A stretch of DNA of 64,000 bases from Rhizopus sp. PT2906 (taxonomy: Eukaryota > Mucoromycota > Mucoromycetes > Mucorales > Rhizopodaceae): positions 1 to 64,000 of the forward strand of contig JAMYHX010000138.1 of the NCBI GenBank assembly GCA_025529335.1, in the 5' to 3' direction. The translations under genes and the position numbers were made by a program. Shown piece after piece: positions 24,285-35,545 of the stretch; positions within the stretch are counted from its first letter, which is position 1, and each line of letters starts with the position of its first letter. A model generated the notes under the pieces. The model was given only the letters and a program-made list of their open reading frames with translations. It was not told the DNA's origin and made no database searches.

Positions 24285-26659
24285 ATGACAGGATCAAGTT
24301 TACCTTTTATTTCACGTCGTTCTACCGTCTATGGTACTCATGCCATGGTTGCTAGTTCGTAAGTCAAGTCACTTGTGTATATGGGTGAATTAATATATCC
24401 ACACACACACACACACGTAGGCAACCTCTGGCAACTCAAGCAGGAATTGAGATTCTCAAAAAAGGAGGAAACGCTGCTGTATGCAATAGAGTTATATAAA
24501 ACATATGCAATAACACTCATCATTTTATTTAGGATGCAGCTGTTGCTGTTGGTAAGTGACTTATTTGCTTGTCTGCATAGTTTGACTCACAACACACGAT
24601 AGCTGCTGCCATTAATGTAACAGGTATAGTACATATAATTCATATTTATTTATATTGACATCTATTTCAAGAGCCTGGATCTACAGGCATCGGTGGTGAT
24701 GCATTTTGCTTATTCTATGATGCTAAAGCTCGCACAGTCAAAGGGCTCAATGGCTCTGGAAGGCAAGTTTTCTTTCTCTTTTGATAATCCTGCGTTGACT
24801 AACATGCATCCTAAAGAACACCTGCGAAACTTACCATGGACTTTCTAAAGAATGAAGCCAAGTTGACAGATGAAAACGCATTTACTAGAAGCGTACATGC
24901 TGTCACTGTTCCTGGTGCTGCTGCTGCCTGGGTAGATACCGTAAGCCATTTTGGATCTGGCAAGCTGGATCTGTCTACCATTCTTAAACCGGCTATTGAC
25001 TTGGCAAAGAACGGGTAGGAGTGAGCTTTTATCTTTTTCCCACAGGAACTTATTCTATCTTTTATGTAGTTTTCCTGTATCACATATATCTGCAAATGGG
25101 GTAAAATAAATCCCAATGTGACCATGAGTCATGATTAACTTTAGATGCATTAGTGGAAAGGAGAAGTAGAGAAACTAGTAGAGAAAAATCCAAATCAAAA
25201 GATCGAATGGTTGATTGATAATGAACGTGCGCCTCAAGAAGGTGAAATAATGATGGTGCCTGAACTGGCAGAGTAAGTAAAGAACACGAAATTAAAAAAA
25301 AAAAAACATAAATGCTTACTATAACAAATAGAACATTTCAACTACTTGCTAAGCATGGAAAAAGCGGTTTCTATGAGGGTCGTATCGGTCAAGCCATTGT
25401 TGAAGCTGTTCAGAGTCGAGGTGGTGTGATGACATTGGAAGACCTTGCTGCTCATACGAGTGAACTACTCGAGCCCATCTCCCTTGATTATCATGACTGG
25501 ACCATTTGGGAAATCCCTCCTAATGGCCAAGGTATCACTGCACTTATTGCCCTCGGTATTATTGAGGCGTTGGAAGAAAGTGGCGCAGTGGATTTTAGCA
25601 AAATAGAACATAATTCTGCTACATATGTTCATATTGTATCAGAGGCTTTGCGAATTGCTTTTGCGGATACAAGATACTATGTAACTGATCCTCAAGTTCA
25701 TCATGTTCCTACAGAGGCACTTTTGAGCAAGGTGAGCAGTGACACTTTAAAAGAGGGAATTTGCAAAATGAACATTGTATAATACACAGGAATATCTCAG
25801 AGAACGCGCCAAGCTTGTGGATTTGTCTCGTAGAAATAATGAGGTTCAAAAAGGTTATCCTGAAGGAAATGGAAATACGGTCTATTTTTCAGTTGTGGAC
25901 GAAGAAGGCAATGCGTGCAGCTTTATCGTAAGTTTCTTTGAAATGATATATAGACTATTTCTAACGGTAGTTGACAGAATTCAACCTTTATGCATTTTGG
26001 CGTAAGGCTCGTTATGACTGTTGTATCAAACTATTTAACCTACTTTATTTAGTCTCATATCATTGCCAAGGACACTGGCGTTGTCTTGCATAATCGTGGC
26101 GGAAATTTTGTGCTAATTGAAGGACATCCAAACTGCGTAGGTCCTAGCAAGCGACCTTATCATACCATCATACCATCCATGATTACACGCAAAACAGGAA
26201 ATGGTCATGAACTAGAGGCGTGCTTTGGAGGTATATACACAGCATATTACTATTAATGAACTCACATTCACTTTCGTAGTCATGGGTGCCTTTATGCAGC
26301 CACAAGGTCAAGTACAAGTCATTTTGAATATGAAGCACTATCTGTCAAATCCCCAGCATGCACTTGATCTTCCAAGATTATGTGTTGCACCTCCCAAGGG
26401 AACCGCAGGAGTCAGCGCAAATGCTTATTCATTCACTGAAGTTACTGATACTGTTGTTTATTTGGAAGATGGTATTGAGGATGATGTTGTAGAAGAATTG
26501 GAAACAATGGGCCATATCTGTTATCGTCTATCTGGCTACAGTCGTTCTTTGTTTGGCCGTGGTCAGATTATTCGCTGCAAGATTGATGCCAGAACCGGTC
26601 ACAGAGTTTTGGCAGCTGGAAGTGATCCAAGAGGTGATGGTCATGCATCTGGTTGGTAA
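24285..26659 (+). CDS. Gamma-glutamyltransferase-like Ntn hydrolase
   Basis: Many-exon gene. Reading: STVYGTHAMVASS-QPLATQAGIEILKKGGNAA-DAAVAV (the classic GGT N-terminus), EPGSTGIGGDAF, HAVTVPGAAAAW, then the processing site GNGNTVYFSVVDEEGNACSF, where the Thr of N-T-V is the likely autocleavage nucleophile. It continues GPSKRPYHTIIPSM, QPQGQVQVILN and ends DPRGDGHASGW. The usual GGT hydrolyses or transfers the gamma-glutamyl group of glutathione. No signal peptide or membrane anchor is visible at the N-terminus, unlike secreted or vacuolar GGT; this resembles the YwrD-type branch. Joins such as FINSTFMHFG/SHIIAKDTG keep phase. Confidence 0.9.
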
Positions 26660-27057
26660 TAGTCGATTTATATCACCCTCTCCTTCTCTATATCTTCCTC
26701 TTTTATTTCAAGATAAATACAAAGAAACAAACATCTTAATCAAAGTGTTTAGTAGAAATAGTAAACATTGATAATATGAAGTATCCTTTCTCAAATTTTC
26801 ATCATTGAATAAAGGCAGTTTTAATGGAAATATGACATGAAATAGCTCTTCATACAGAATATGCACATTGAATTGAGCATTTTGATATTTACCCTCTTAG
26901 TAAAGCTCACTATGTAGTATACATGCTTTGCTTTGTTGTTTACTGCAATATTCTGCTGCAACTCTAGTTCTGCGCATGTAGCAAACTTAACTGCATACTC
27001 CAATTGAAAATATACATATATAGTCCTTGCATCTTTTACATAAACACCTTCTCTCTC
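26660..27057. other. Convergent 3' region, no gene seen
   Basis: AT-rich 3' sequence between the GGT gene and the eL13 stop codon. It should hold both polyadenylation regions; I see no coding or structured element. Confidence 0.55.
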
Positions 27058-27939
27058 TTATTCAGCCTCTTTTTTCTAATACATCCATATTTCATCGAAA
27101 AACTGCCAATTTATTTTGCAAAAGAGCAAAATGGTACCGAGATCACTGTTAACAATGTCATTTACATTTATTGTAGCGCGACTTTTAAAGAGATTTATTT
27201 CTTCTATAAACATCAAAATAGAGATGAGCGACGTTTGTCTATTAAAAGCATGTATAACCCTTACCTTGTTGGCTTCCTCTTCAGCCTTATCACGGGCACG
27301 CTTCTCACGGGCACCGAGAGTACGAGCAGCAGAACGAGCGTAACGGAGCTTCATGTAAGCATTGACCTTCTTTTCTTCGGCAGTGATCTCACGGGCTTCA
27401 GGGGCAGCAGCGACTTGTTCAACAGGGAAGAGAGGTCCACGGAATTGAACAGCAGAAGCAACTTCAGCAGCTTCAGAGTCACCCTTCTTGGGCTTACCAG
27501 CCTTACGAGGGAAGACAATAAGCTTAGCCTTGTAAGCCTTTAAGCGTTGAACGTTGAGTTCAAGAGATTCATTGGATCTGTTGCGACGACGGTGGTCAAC
27601 GGCAATACCGATAGAACGAGCTTCCTTACGACGAATGCCAGCTTCCTATAATCCTTTGTTAAACATTTCTCTAATGTCCACTGTTCGATTTACCTTGAGT
27701 TCCTCGAGGGTGAAACCACGGCCTGCTCTTAACTTCATGTTGTAACGGACAGTGGGGCAACGAACGGCAGGACGGAGGAGACCGTCGATGGGTCTGGGGG
27801 CGATGCGACCAGCCTTTTGGACACGCGCAATTCTTCTAGACTTCTTACGACCGGCTTGATCGAACCAGGTCTTAACACGGCGGTCCCATTGTTTGCGGAA
27901 GTGCTGGTTAGGCAATTGGTTGTTGTGCTTCAAAACCAT
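27058..27939 (-). CDS. RPL13: 60S ribosomal protein L13 (eL13)
   Basis: Starts MVLKHNNQLPNQHFRKQWDR and continues through DQAGRKKSRR, GLLRPAVRCPTVRYN, RAGRGFTLEELK-EAGIRRKEARSIGIAVD and HRRRNRSNESLE, the eL13 signature. Three coding exons. The last intron (about 27,267-27,077, 190 nt) joins EEEANK to the short terminal exon KKEAE with stop at 27,058, matching the usual eL13 end. The start at 27,939 is chosen by homology; an acceptor (TTTGCAG) just upstream and a donor (CACAG/GTAATC) near 28,107 suggest a 5'-leader intron. C-ending codon bias marks high expression. The large-subunit protein acts in the cytosolic ribosome. Confidence 0.95.
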
Positions 27940-28441
27940 TGTCTGCAAATGTTGAATTCAAATATGTTGAAAGGTGAATATAGAAAAGAAAAGAATCAGT
28001 ATTTTTGCAAATCACTCGGGTGTTTTTTATCCTTTGCTGTTATAAAAGATGTTGATGCATCTTTATAACAATGGATTATGCTATGGATGGTTGGATATAC
28101 GTACGGATTACCTGTGAGGGAGGAAAGAGAAAGATTGGCTATGGACACAGTCTTTGGAAGCACCAATACCTTCTCCTTCAAAGTCCGTCTGGGCGCATAC
28201 AGTTGTCAAGTACCGATCATTTCCGGGCCGGAAAGAGGGAAAGCCTTTTATCTGCTGACGGGCACAGAATGATAAAAAGGTAAAACAGTACCATGTATTT
28301 GAGATATGCTATATTTACTGTTTATTTCTAATAGGAAAAAAGAAAGAGAGAATGATACAAAATAACAGGGAGGGGATGCATATTATTTATATATTTAAAA
28401 ATAAAAGAAAAAACGAAAATGACATGAACAAGTAAAATAAT
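27940..28441. promoter_or_regulatory. eL13 promoter and likely leader intron
   Basis: Upstream region of the minus-strand eL13 gene and 3' side of NSA2. A probable leader intron spans about 28,107-27,945. Within it, 28,039-28,069 is a hairpin with 12-bp arms (GTTATAAAAGATG against CATCTTTATAAC). GGGCCGGA at 28,225-28,232 also occurs upstream of eL27. A TATA-like AGATAAAAGG reads on the minus strand near 28,245. Confidence 0.45.
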
Positions 28442-29330
28442 TTAAACTAACAAGACAGCGTTGATACAGCCATCATTTTCAGGATTGTTGGTAACTTGAG
28501 CATATTTACCCCAGACAACCTTACCACTGGTTGTCACTAGACCTAATTCAGAGACATTCACTTCGAGAACAGTACCTTTAGTGATCACACCTAGTTGGGT
28601 ATATAAGGGAGATTGAGGATTCTTTTTGACACCAATGATAGGCAAACAGAAAGTAGCCTTTAATTCAGGATGTGTAACATGTGCCTTCTTGTAACGAAGT
28701 GCCATAGGACGAACAAATCGCTCATACTTTGGAGGCTTACGAGTAAAGCCTTCGCCAACAAATGTAGCTTTTGTGACCAAACGTTTCCATTGCTTTGACT
28801 TGCTTTTACCCGTCTTCATCACCTTGAACATTTCATCTTCAGCAATACCTCTCACCTTGGGCAGAGGAACAGCCCATTTGCCTGCCTTTTCCTTTCTCTT
28901 TTGCTTCACCATATTACTCAAAATCTTGGCACGATCTTCACCTTCACGATCCAAAAGATAGGTGGGAACAGCACCATCCGGTACGGCATCGGCTGTCTTT
29001 TGCTTGGCATTCTTTTCCTCGTGTTGCTTGATAGTCTTCTTCATTTGAATCTTTTCAGCATGACGTTTCTTATTATGCAATTTGGCCTTAAGACCGTGAA
29101 GTTTTTGTGCTATTTGAGAAGACTTGTGTGCCATACGAGCTTCTCTCTTACGTCTATATTAAACAGTTAATCATTGCTGTTGTTGTTGTAATTGTTGTAA
29201 TGATCTTACTTTCTCTCTTCATAATCGAGACGACGTCCATGACGCTTAATGTGTTCTTCAATATGTTCGTTTTGAGGCTAATTATACGAATTAGTCTTCT
29301 TCTTTTTTTATGCTCTTTAATATTTACCAT
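28442..29330 (-). CDS. NSA2: Ribosome biogenesis protein NSA2
   Basis: Pre-60S assembly factor of the nucleolus. The protein reads MPQNEHIEEHIKRHGRRLDY-EERKRKREARMAHKSSQ, then HNKKRHAEKIQMKKTIKQHE, TYLLDREGEDRAKILSNM, and the S8e-like C-terminus LGVITKGTVLEVNVSELGLV to GCINAVLLV. Length is about 260 residues, normal for the family. The gene has an unusual start: the first coding exon is just the ATG (29,330-29,328), immediately followed by a GTAAAT donor, and the acceptor AATTAG opens the conserved PQNEHIE. A further intron splits EERK from RKREAR. Confidence 0.95.
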
Positions 29331-29473
29331 TCTCCAAGATCAATAAAGAAGGAAAGGGGGGAAGGATAAACAATAAAAAAAGTAATGAAAAAATTGTTAA
29401 AAAGCTTAAACAAGTGACTTGCTTTCAAAAAGAGTTTTCATTGGTCAATTTATTATATGAACATGATTTGCGT

Positions 29474-32035
29474 TTAGAAGCATTGGAGTTTGAATGCATC
29501 CCAGGCTTCGTTCAAGGTGGCAAATATTCCACTCGCCAACATCTTTTGTTCAACTGAAGCGTTGGATGGAAGCTATTTTAATAGAGTTATTATCTCCATT
29601 TTACTCTTGTTTTTGTTTTATTTACCTTATCAGGGTGAACTTTTGATATGGCCCTCATATAGATAATCTTGCACTTTTTAACATCAATCAAGTCACTCAT
29701 CTGGGCACCTTTCCATTGTGCTTCAGGCCATAATAAGGTATCCAAAGTAGCCAGTAAAGCTCTTAAATTTTGTTCTTTACCGGCTTTCCAAGCAACCAAT
29801 CGAGCATTAATATCGTCCGTCTTTGATAGACGCTCAGCATCTTCTGCTTCCTTTTCAGCTGCCTTTGCTCGTATTTCAGCTACTGCCTTACTCTTGTTTA
29901 ATTCTTCTGCAGACACTGTAGACTCTTTCACTGTTGGTACAGAAGCAGGGTCAAACATGGACATGAAATCTTGTTTCTTTTCTGGTACTTCAACTCTTGC
30001 TGCCGGAGGTGAAGATCTTGCTGGCTTTGGATTCAATGCTTGTCGGCATCTAGACATGCTTTGGTTGGTTTTGACATTTCCAGGGCCCTCTATCTTGACA
30101 ATTTCTTCGTACACGTTCAACGCATCCTTGTATCTTTCTATATTTTCTAGTGCTTCTGCCTTTCGGTTAAGTGATTTCAGTAGCTGATCGCGCCAGGAGA
30201 TGACTACACCTTCTGAAACATCACTGCCTTCACCACTCTCTTTGCATAGCGTAATAACCAGATCACAATCTTCTATACATTTTTTATAGTCACCAATCTT
30301 TAAACGAGTCATGGCTCTGTTATTGCAGAGAATAACTTGATGGTCATGTCCAGCAGGAAGTAATTCAATCGCTCGCGTATAGGCTTCCTCAGCCTCTCCA
30401 AATTGTCCTAGCTTGTACTTTTCATTTCCTTGTTCTTTCGCTTGTTTCACTTTGGCAATGATATCAGCTGACGCGTCCACCACGGGTCGTGTGCGCTGTT
30501 TAGGCTTGGGCGAAAATACGGTAGATTCTTGTCGCACACTACCGGCCATTGCTGACTGAGGCGTGGATCGGCCGCTTGAAGTTGGTGTTGGTTTACGACG
30601 AGACGGTGACACATACACTGGCTCATCTTCATCGTCTATCAATGCTCGTGTCTTCGGTTGCCGTTGTTGCTGTCGCATTTTAGGAGTTCCAGAGGCACTT
30701 CTCGCTGGCTGCTCTAGCCTCTTTTTTTCATACACCGTATCATCATCAGCGAATTTTTCAACTGACGCTGTGGACAGATCTACCGTCTCATTCTCTGCTG
30801 TCATCCATTTAGGTCGAACAGGGCCCTTTTGCTGTTCTTGCAATTGTTTCAGTCGCTGAACACGCTGTTGTTCTTGCCAGTCTCCAACTGCTTTTGTAAC
30901 TTTTTCACGACCCAGTTTAATAAAGGATGCTGCGTTTTTATATAGCATGCCGCCCAATTCTTGCGCTTGTCCGACAATCTTTTCAGTTTGGATATGTAAC
31001 ATGTCATCGACCCCTTGACGTTGTTGTTGTTGTTGTTGGGGATTGGATTTTGTTGTAAACAATGCGTTACGTGCTTGTTCAGTAGGTGATGGCTGGTGTC
31101 TATTGTTGTGACTATTGTCTGGTATTCTTGATTGATATCGTTGAGCGGGTTCAGAACTTTGCATTAATAGATCAATGGCAGCCTGTAGGTCATGGCCGCC
31201 TGTGGCTTCTATGGCAAACTTGGACTGTTGCATGCTGAAACCCATATCTATAAGCCTTGCGAGCATTTCGTCTTCTTCTTCTTCCTTGAGCGTATCCTGG
31301 TATGATAGCACTACTTCTGACTCATCCAATTGTACTCTTGGTTCATCTACTTCAAAGTCTGCAGGCTTGGATTGAATTGGTTCTGCCAAGATACCAAGAG
31401 GATTATCCTCATCGTACCCTGTATGCTGTCCATAACTTGATCCTTTTACTGAAGCTGTATGTGACTCTTGAGCAAGGTCGCCAAAAATATCGTCATCTAT
31501 GGGCGCTATATTGTTACTCTTTTCAGCTGACGATGTATCTAGCAAATCAAAATTCCATTGTTCACTACTCTCAGTCGGCGTAGGTGTAGTTGGCTTGGTA
31601 TTATTCCTTCTGTATATATGATATCATTAGTCATTTTAAAAAAGAATGACATAAAAAAACCTACAGTTGGTTCAAAGGCGTGCTCTTGCCCGAATTAGTT
31701 TTGTTTGAAGTTCCAAATGGGTTTAATAAATCGTCAAAAGAGACAGGTTTATTCGAATGCGTTGAAGCAGATTGAGAAGGAGGAGGGGTATGTTGTGATG
31801 GAGTATGTTTGGTAGGCGTTAAGGGTTCACTACGAGTTGCAGTAGCCCATGCCTGGTGCTGATGTCTCTTTTGTTCTGCTAATGAAGAAAGTGTCGGTTT
31901 TTCATCATCTTTTGAATTGCTGCCAATAGTTAAAAGGTCAGCAAAAGCATCCTTTTTTTGAACCGGTTGTTGTTTTTTGTTGTCTTTTAGTGTAGAAGTG
32001 GTAGATGACCAACTGAGATCGAGTAAATCTTCCAT
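29474..32035 (-). CDS. SWA2: Auxilin-like clathrin uncoating factor (Swa2 type)
   Basis: Brings Hsp70 to clathrin-coated vesicles. Three exons: 32035 to about 31661, about 31610 to 29627, and the last to the stop at 29,474. In order: N-terminal clathrin box (MEDLLDLSW), an NPF motif (LLNPFG), Asp-rich FGDLAQES; a UBA domain (EDEMLARLIDMGFSMQQSKF); Ser/Gln-rich linker; a TPR domain (GNEKYKLGQFGEAEEAYTRA, LCNNRAMTRLKIGDYKK); and a C-terminal J domain with HPD in AISKVHPDK, closing with MLASGIFATLNEAWDAFK. UBA-TPR-J is the order of yeast Swa2. About 780 residues. Confidence 0.93.
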
Positions 32036-32315
32036 AAAAGAAAAAGAAACAAAAAGAAAAAGTAAAATAGATATAATTTAAATTGATCGATTATATTCCC
32101 AAATGGGAATTAATTGTTGTATTTTTTTTGTAGGCGTTGTCATTGACGTATGCATGATAACCATGGAAACAAAATGATAACAAAGGCATACAAGAAACAC
32201 AAATGAAATCATTAAACAAGTGTATATGTATATACATATATATGTGTATGTATGTGTGTATATGCGTCAAGAGAGGTTGTTTTGTTTATTATTGTCTGAT
32301 TTAAATAAATCCAAT

Positions 32316-32909
32316 CTAATGATGATGATCATCGAGCTTTTGGAAACGAATACCGCCTTGTGTGTAAAAAGAGATATATGTTAGTCGATTGTCGAAATAT
32401 TCACACCTTCACTTACAATAGCCACATGCTTGAGGTCCAGAAGCATCCAAATTGATATACACCTTAGGATGACCTAAAGGTCCACCACCTTTTTCAAGTA
32501 AATAAGTCATCTTTCAAAAGTGCAACTATTACTGCTATCCTTACCGCCGTCACAGTGAGCAATACGTTTATTGACAAATCTGATAGGTTCTTCAGCAATG
32601 AGTTCAATAGCGGCCATAGGATTAGGCTATACATATAGACATAATTTAATACTTGTATACTGCTTCATTCGATCATCAATTTACCTGAGTACTGAGATCC
32701 ATTTGTTCAAATCGTGGACCTTTTAGGGCATCAGCTTTAGCACGTTGGTTCTCTGACCAGGTTGTTGCACGATTTGCTGCTTGTTCAGCTGTAGGAGCAA
32801 CAGATTTTGCAGTGGGTTGAAGAGAAGTTGTGTAAGAAGCGGCCAAGCTCTTTAATGTGATGTTACGTAAGTTGCTTGAAGTAATGCGCTGAATGGGCTG
32901 TCGAAGCAT
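32316..32909 (-). CDS. NADH:ubiquinone oxidoreductase 13-kDa subunit (NDUFS6), mitochondrial
   Basis: Complex I accessory subunit of the matrix arm. The N-terminus MLRQPIQRITSSNLRNITLK is a mitochondrial presequence (Arg-rich, no acidic residues). After TWSENQRAKADALKGPRFEQ the second exon begins PNPMAAIELIAEEPI, and the third carries GHPKVYINLD and CGYCG. The zinc site (C in AHCDGG, H in GHPK, two C in CGYC) is complete. Ends FQKLDDHHH at the stop at 32,316. Two or three short introns. Length near 135 residues fits the family. Confidence 0.93.
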
Positions 32910-33239
32910 GGTCTAGAGAAAAGCTTGGTTAAAGAGGCACACCCCGTTTAAAAGCAGCAGCAGAAAAAAATATAATGATGACGCCAGTTTCGGGTGTTAA
33001 ATTTTTATAAAATTTACTTTGATTTGATTGGCTTAACGATCCATTTAACCTCCATAATGCATTTTCTGGGGTTTTGCTATTTGCACTGCATTTTCACAAT
33101 TAGTGACGTAGTAATTCAATTTGCATTGAAAACAGCATATTTATCGTAATAACCTTATAAAAACTATATCTCGTAAAAAAAATTACTTGAAGAAAGAAAA
33201 ACAAAAGAAAACCGATCACAAAATACGTTATTCTTATAG

Positions 33240-33310
33240 ATGCGTCATGTGCAATTCTCATTGATAGTGATAAATCCATGCAATAGTCCTGTTTTCTTAT
33301 AAAATGATGT
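33240..33310 (+). repeat. Diverged dispersed repeat, copy B
   Basis: GCGTCATGTGCAATTCTCAT and then GTCCTGTTTTCTTATAAAAT match copy A near 20,630-20,700 in the same order and orientation. Both are TATA-like and outside genes. Confidence 0.4.
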
Positions 33311-34689
33311 TGTAACAGAGCCCTCTCTCTCAACATAATAAAGAGATTATTACAGATTCATCGACAGATGCTTCTCTTATACCTTAGTGCTATACATAGT
33401 GTTGAGTGTAGGTGTGATTTGTCTAGTGTTACAAAATAAGACATATAATATACAATAAAGCTTGAACATCGTCTTTCATGCAGACAAGAGTTACTTCAGA
33501 TATGATGAAGAATAATATCATAAGGAATAAATACTGACTTATAAATGATGAATAAGCTTCGTAGTCTTTGCATTAACACATCTTGATCCAATGTTGTCAA
33601 TAAAGCTGCATTGAGACAAGCAGAGGACCAATGAGTACAATAAGATAAGATGAAGCTTCACAATGACATAACAATAGAACTGGAATAGAAATTTATCTCT
33701 TATTACATTAAAAATTTAAATAAGGTTCCTCTCAATAAATACTCTCCTGTTTGTGTCTAGGTTTCAACAATTGATCAGGTACAAATCCAAGTGCCGTCTA
33801 AAAGAAGAACTCTAAGAAGTCCTCTATGATGAAAGAATGATATTTTATAAATAGCAACCCTCTTCTTTTTCTTATACATACGCAAAAACGCTATGAATAC
33901 TGTGATAGTCGGTGAATAAGTAGTTTTAATTCGGGAAAGATTTAGAATACAAAAAGATAAAATGGGTCTCTTTGTAGTCCTTTTCTTAACAAAGGAAGTG
34001 ATTCATGGGAATAAAGAAATTGATCTTTAAATATAATAATAGATATGTCAACCAATTACACCTTATGAATTGTCATCAGCTACTACAGGCTATAGACGAC
34101 ATGAATCAGTGTCGTGGAATTAATACGAGGTATTATGCTAATATCGAATAAAAAAGATAACTTTGGCCTGCGTACTAAATATATTGGTTAGATTGCATCG
34201 AAGGATATAGTCTTCTTTGGTATAAGCGTGAGAATACGACAAATACCCCACTTTACGATTGATTGATTTGAGATTACACTGACATGAGAGTTAGGCGTAA
34301 ATTATACAAAAGTATGCGTACAAAATACTTTATTTTAAAAGTGGATGTTAAATAACTTGAAATTTGTAGATAAAATGAATCCTTAGTAATTATAATCCTG
34401 CTCCTCCGCTTAATTGTTGGTTCGATTATTTGTATTCAGTTAGTTACAGATGTATATAACAGATCTGTACACTTTGAGACAGCAGACAATACGCTGTACC
34501 TGCCATTTTGACTCGAGTCACCTGAGATCTTTAGATCAACCATGGTACCTGACAGGTTGGAAAGAAGTATAGAAAGTTAATTTGACCAAGTTTGCTATCA
34601 TTATATGAGCCATTCTGTATAAAAAGTGGCATGAAAGATAATGATGCTTTATACAAATAAATGAAACATTCTGTTCTGGTGTACCCATA

Positions 34690-34738
34690 GTGTTTTCGTG
34701 TGCATTTCGCGTACATTTCGCGTGTGCGTAGTGTTTTC
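34690..34738 (+). repeat. Degenerate tandem of TTTCGCGT units
   Basis: GTGTTTTCGTGTG, CATTTCGCGTA, CATTTCGCGTGTG and GTGTTTTC follow one another, giving a short CpG-rich patch in AT-rich sequence. Confidence 0.4.
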
Positions 34739-35545
34739 CTTTTCTGGGAGGTCATTCATGATGGAAGCAACCTTTACTATGAGACTTAAGAGAGTCATGT
34801 AATTAGAATGTTAGTGCTATTCATTGTCTCTAAAATAATTTACGGGCTGTCTCGGGCAGTGATTTCTTTGAGAGGAATAGATGATATATATCCCCAAGTA
34901 GTTATTCCTGCAGGTAGAACTCCAAGCCATCGAAAGCTAAAAGTATATTTATCTTGGGTGTGCTCTAATCCTGTTGAATAAACTGAATTCGCACAACGAT
35001 GCTCTTTTGATTCTCTGGTAGACCTGCTTATGTTACAGCCACGACAGAAAATATACCTCAGGTAATCATATTTAGGTAAATTAAAAAATAGCCAGCCTGA
35101 CATTCCTCTATCTTATCACACATTTTATGCTCTTGATTCATCTTTTCATTGATTGAAACATTGCCCAAACTTAATGAACAACCAAAAGGTCTCTGCATGA
35201 TAATTAGACGACACTCTTTGTGCGTCGATAATTACATCGCATATATGGCTTTTCTGAGCTCTTTTGCCACAATTGTCTGTTTTTTGTTTTCATTAATTAA
35301 AAAGATTCCTCGCTCGTACATTAAAGTTTGCGACATGATTGTGTTTACTGGAGCTAATTAAGCCATATACATTTAATTATTGCATAGTGCTGATGAATCT
35401 GGAGCTTACAAGTTAAATTGAACAAGAACATCATACATACACAATTCACAAGATAGGGCCAAGCAACATATATACCATTCTATACTTTTATTTCTAATGG
35501 GCCTTATTACTTTTTTAGAGCTATAATGGATGATGTAAATAAGTA

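Larger units (their letters stand above)
32910..35545. other. Long region without a recognisable gene
   Basis: About 2.6 kb between NDUFS6 (start side) and the Rab6 3' end. AT-rich with many stops in all frames. Open frames up to 87 codons (34,840-35,103, minus; 35,149-35,361, plus) show no motif or splice partner I recognise. It includes repeat copy B near 33,240-33,310 and a degenerate tandem TTTCGCGT array at 34,690-34,738. Confidence 0.55.

Noticed and set aside
27077..27266. snoRNA inside the last eL13 intron
   Set aside because: Only one clear hairpin (ATTTTGC/GCAAAAT) and no C/D or H/ACA boxes in proper order.
34840..35103. Minus-strand frame of 87 codons with Trp, Cys and His
   Set aside because: Looked briefly like a retroelement C-terminus, but no reverse-transcriptase or zinc-finger motif is present and no partner frames surround it.
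35149..35361. Plus-strand frame with a hydrophobic segment
   Set aside because: Isolated, no family match and no promoter or splice evidence.
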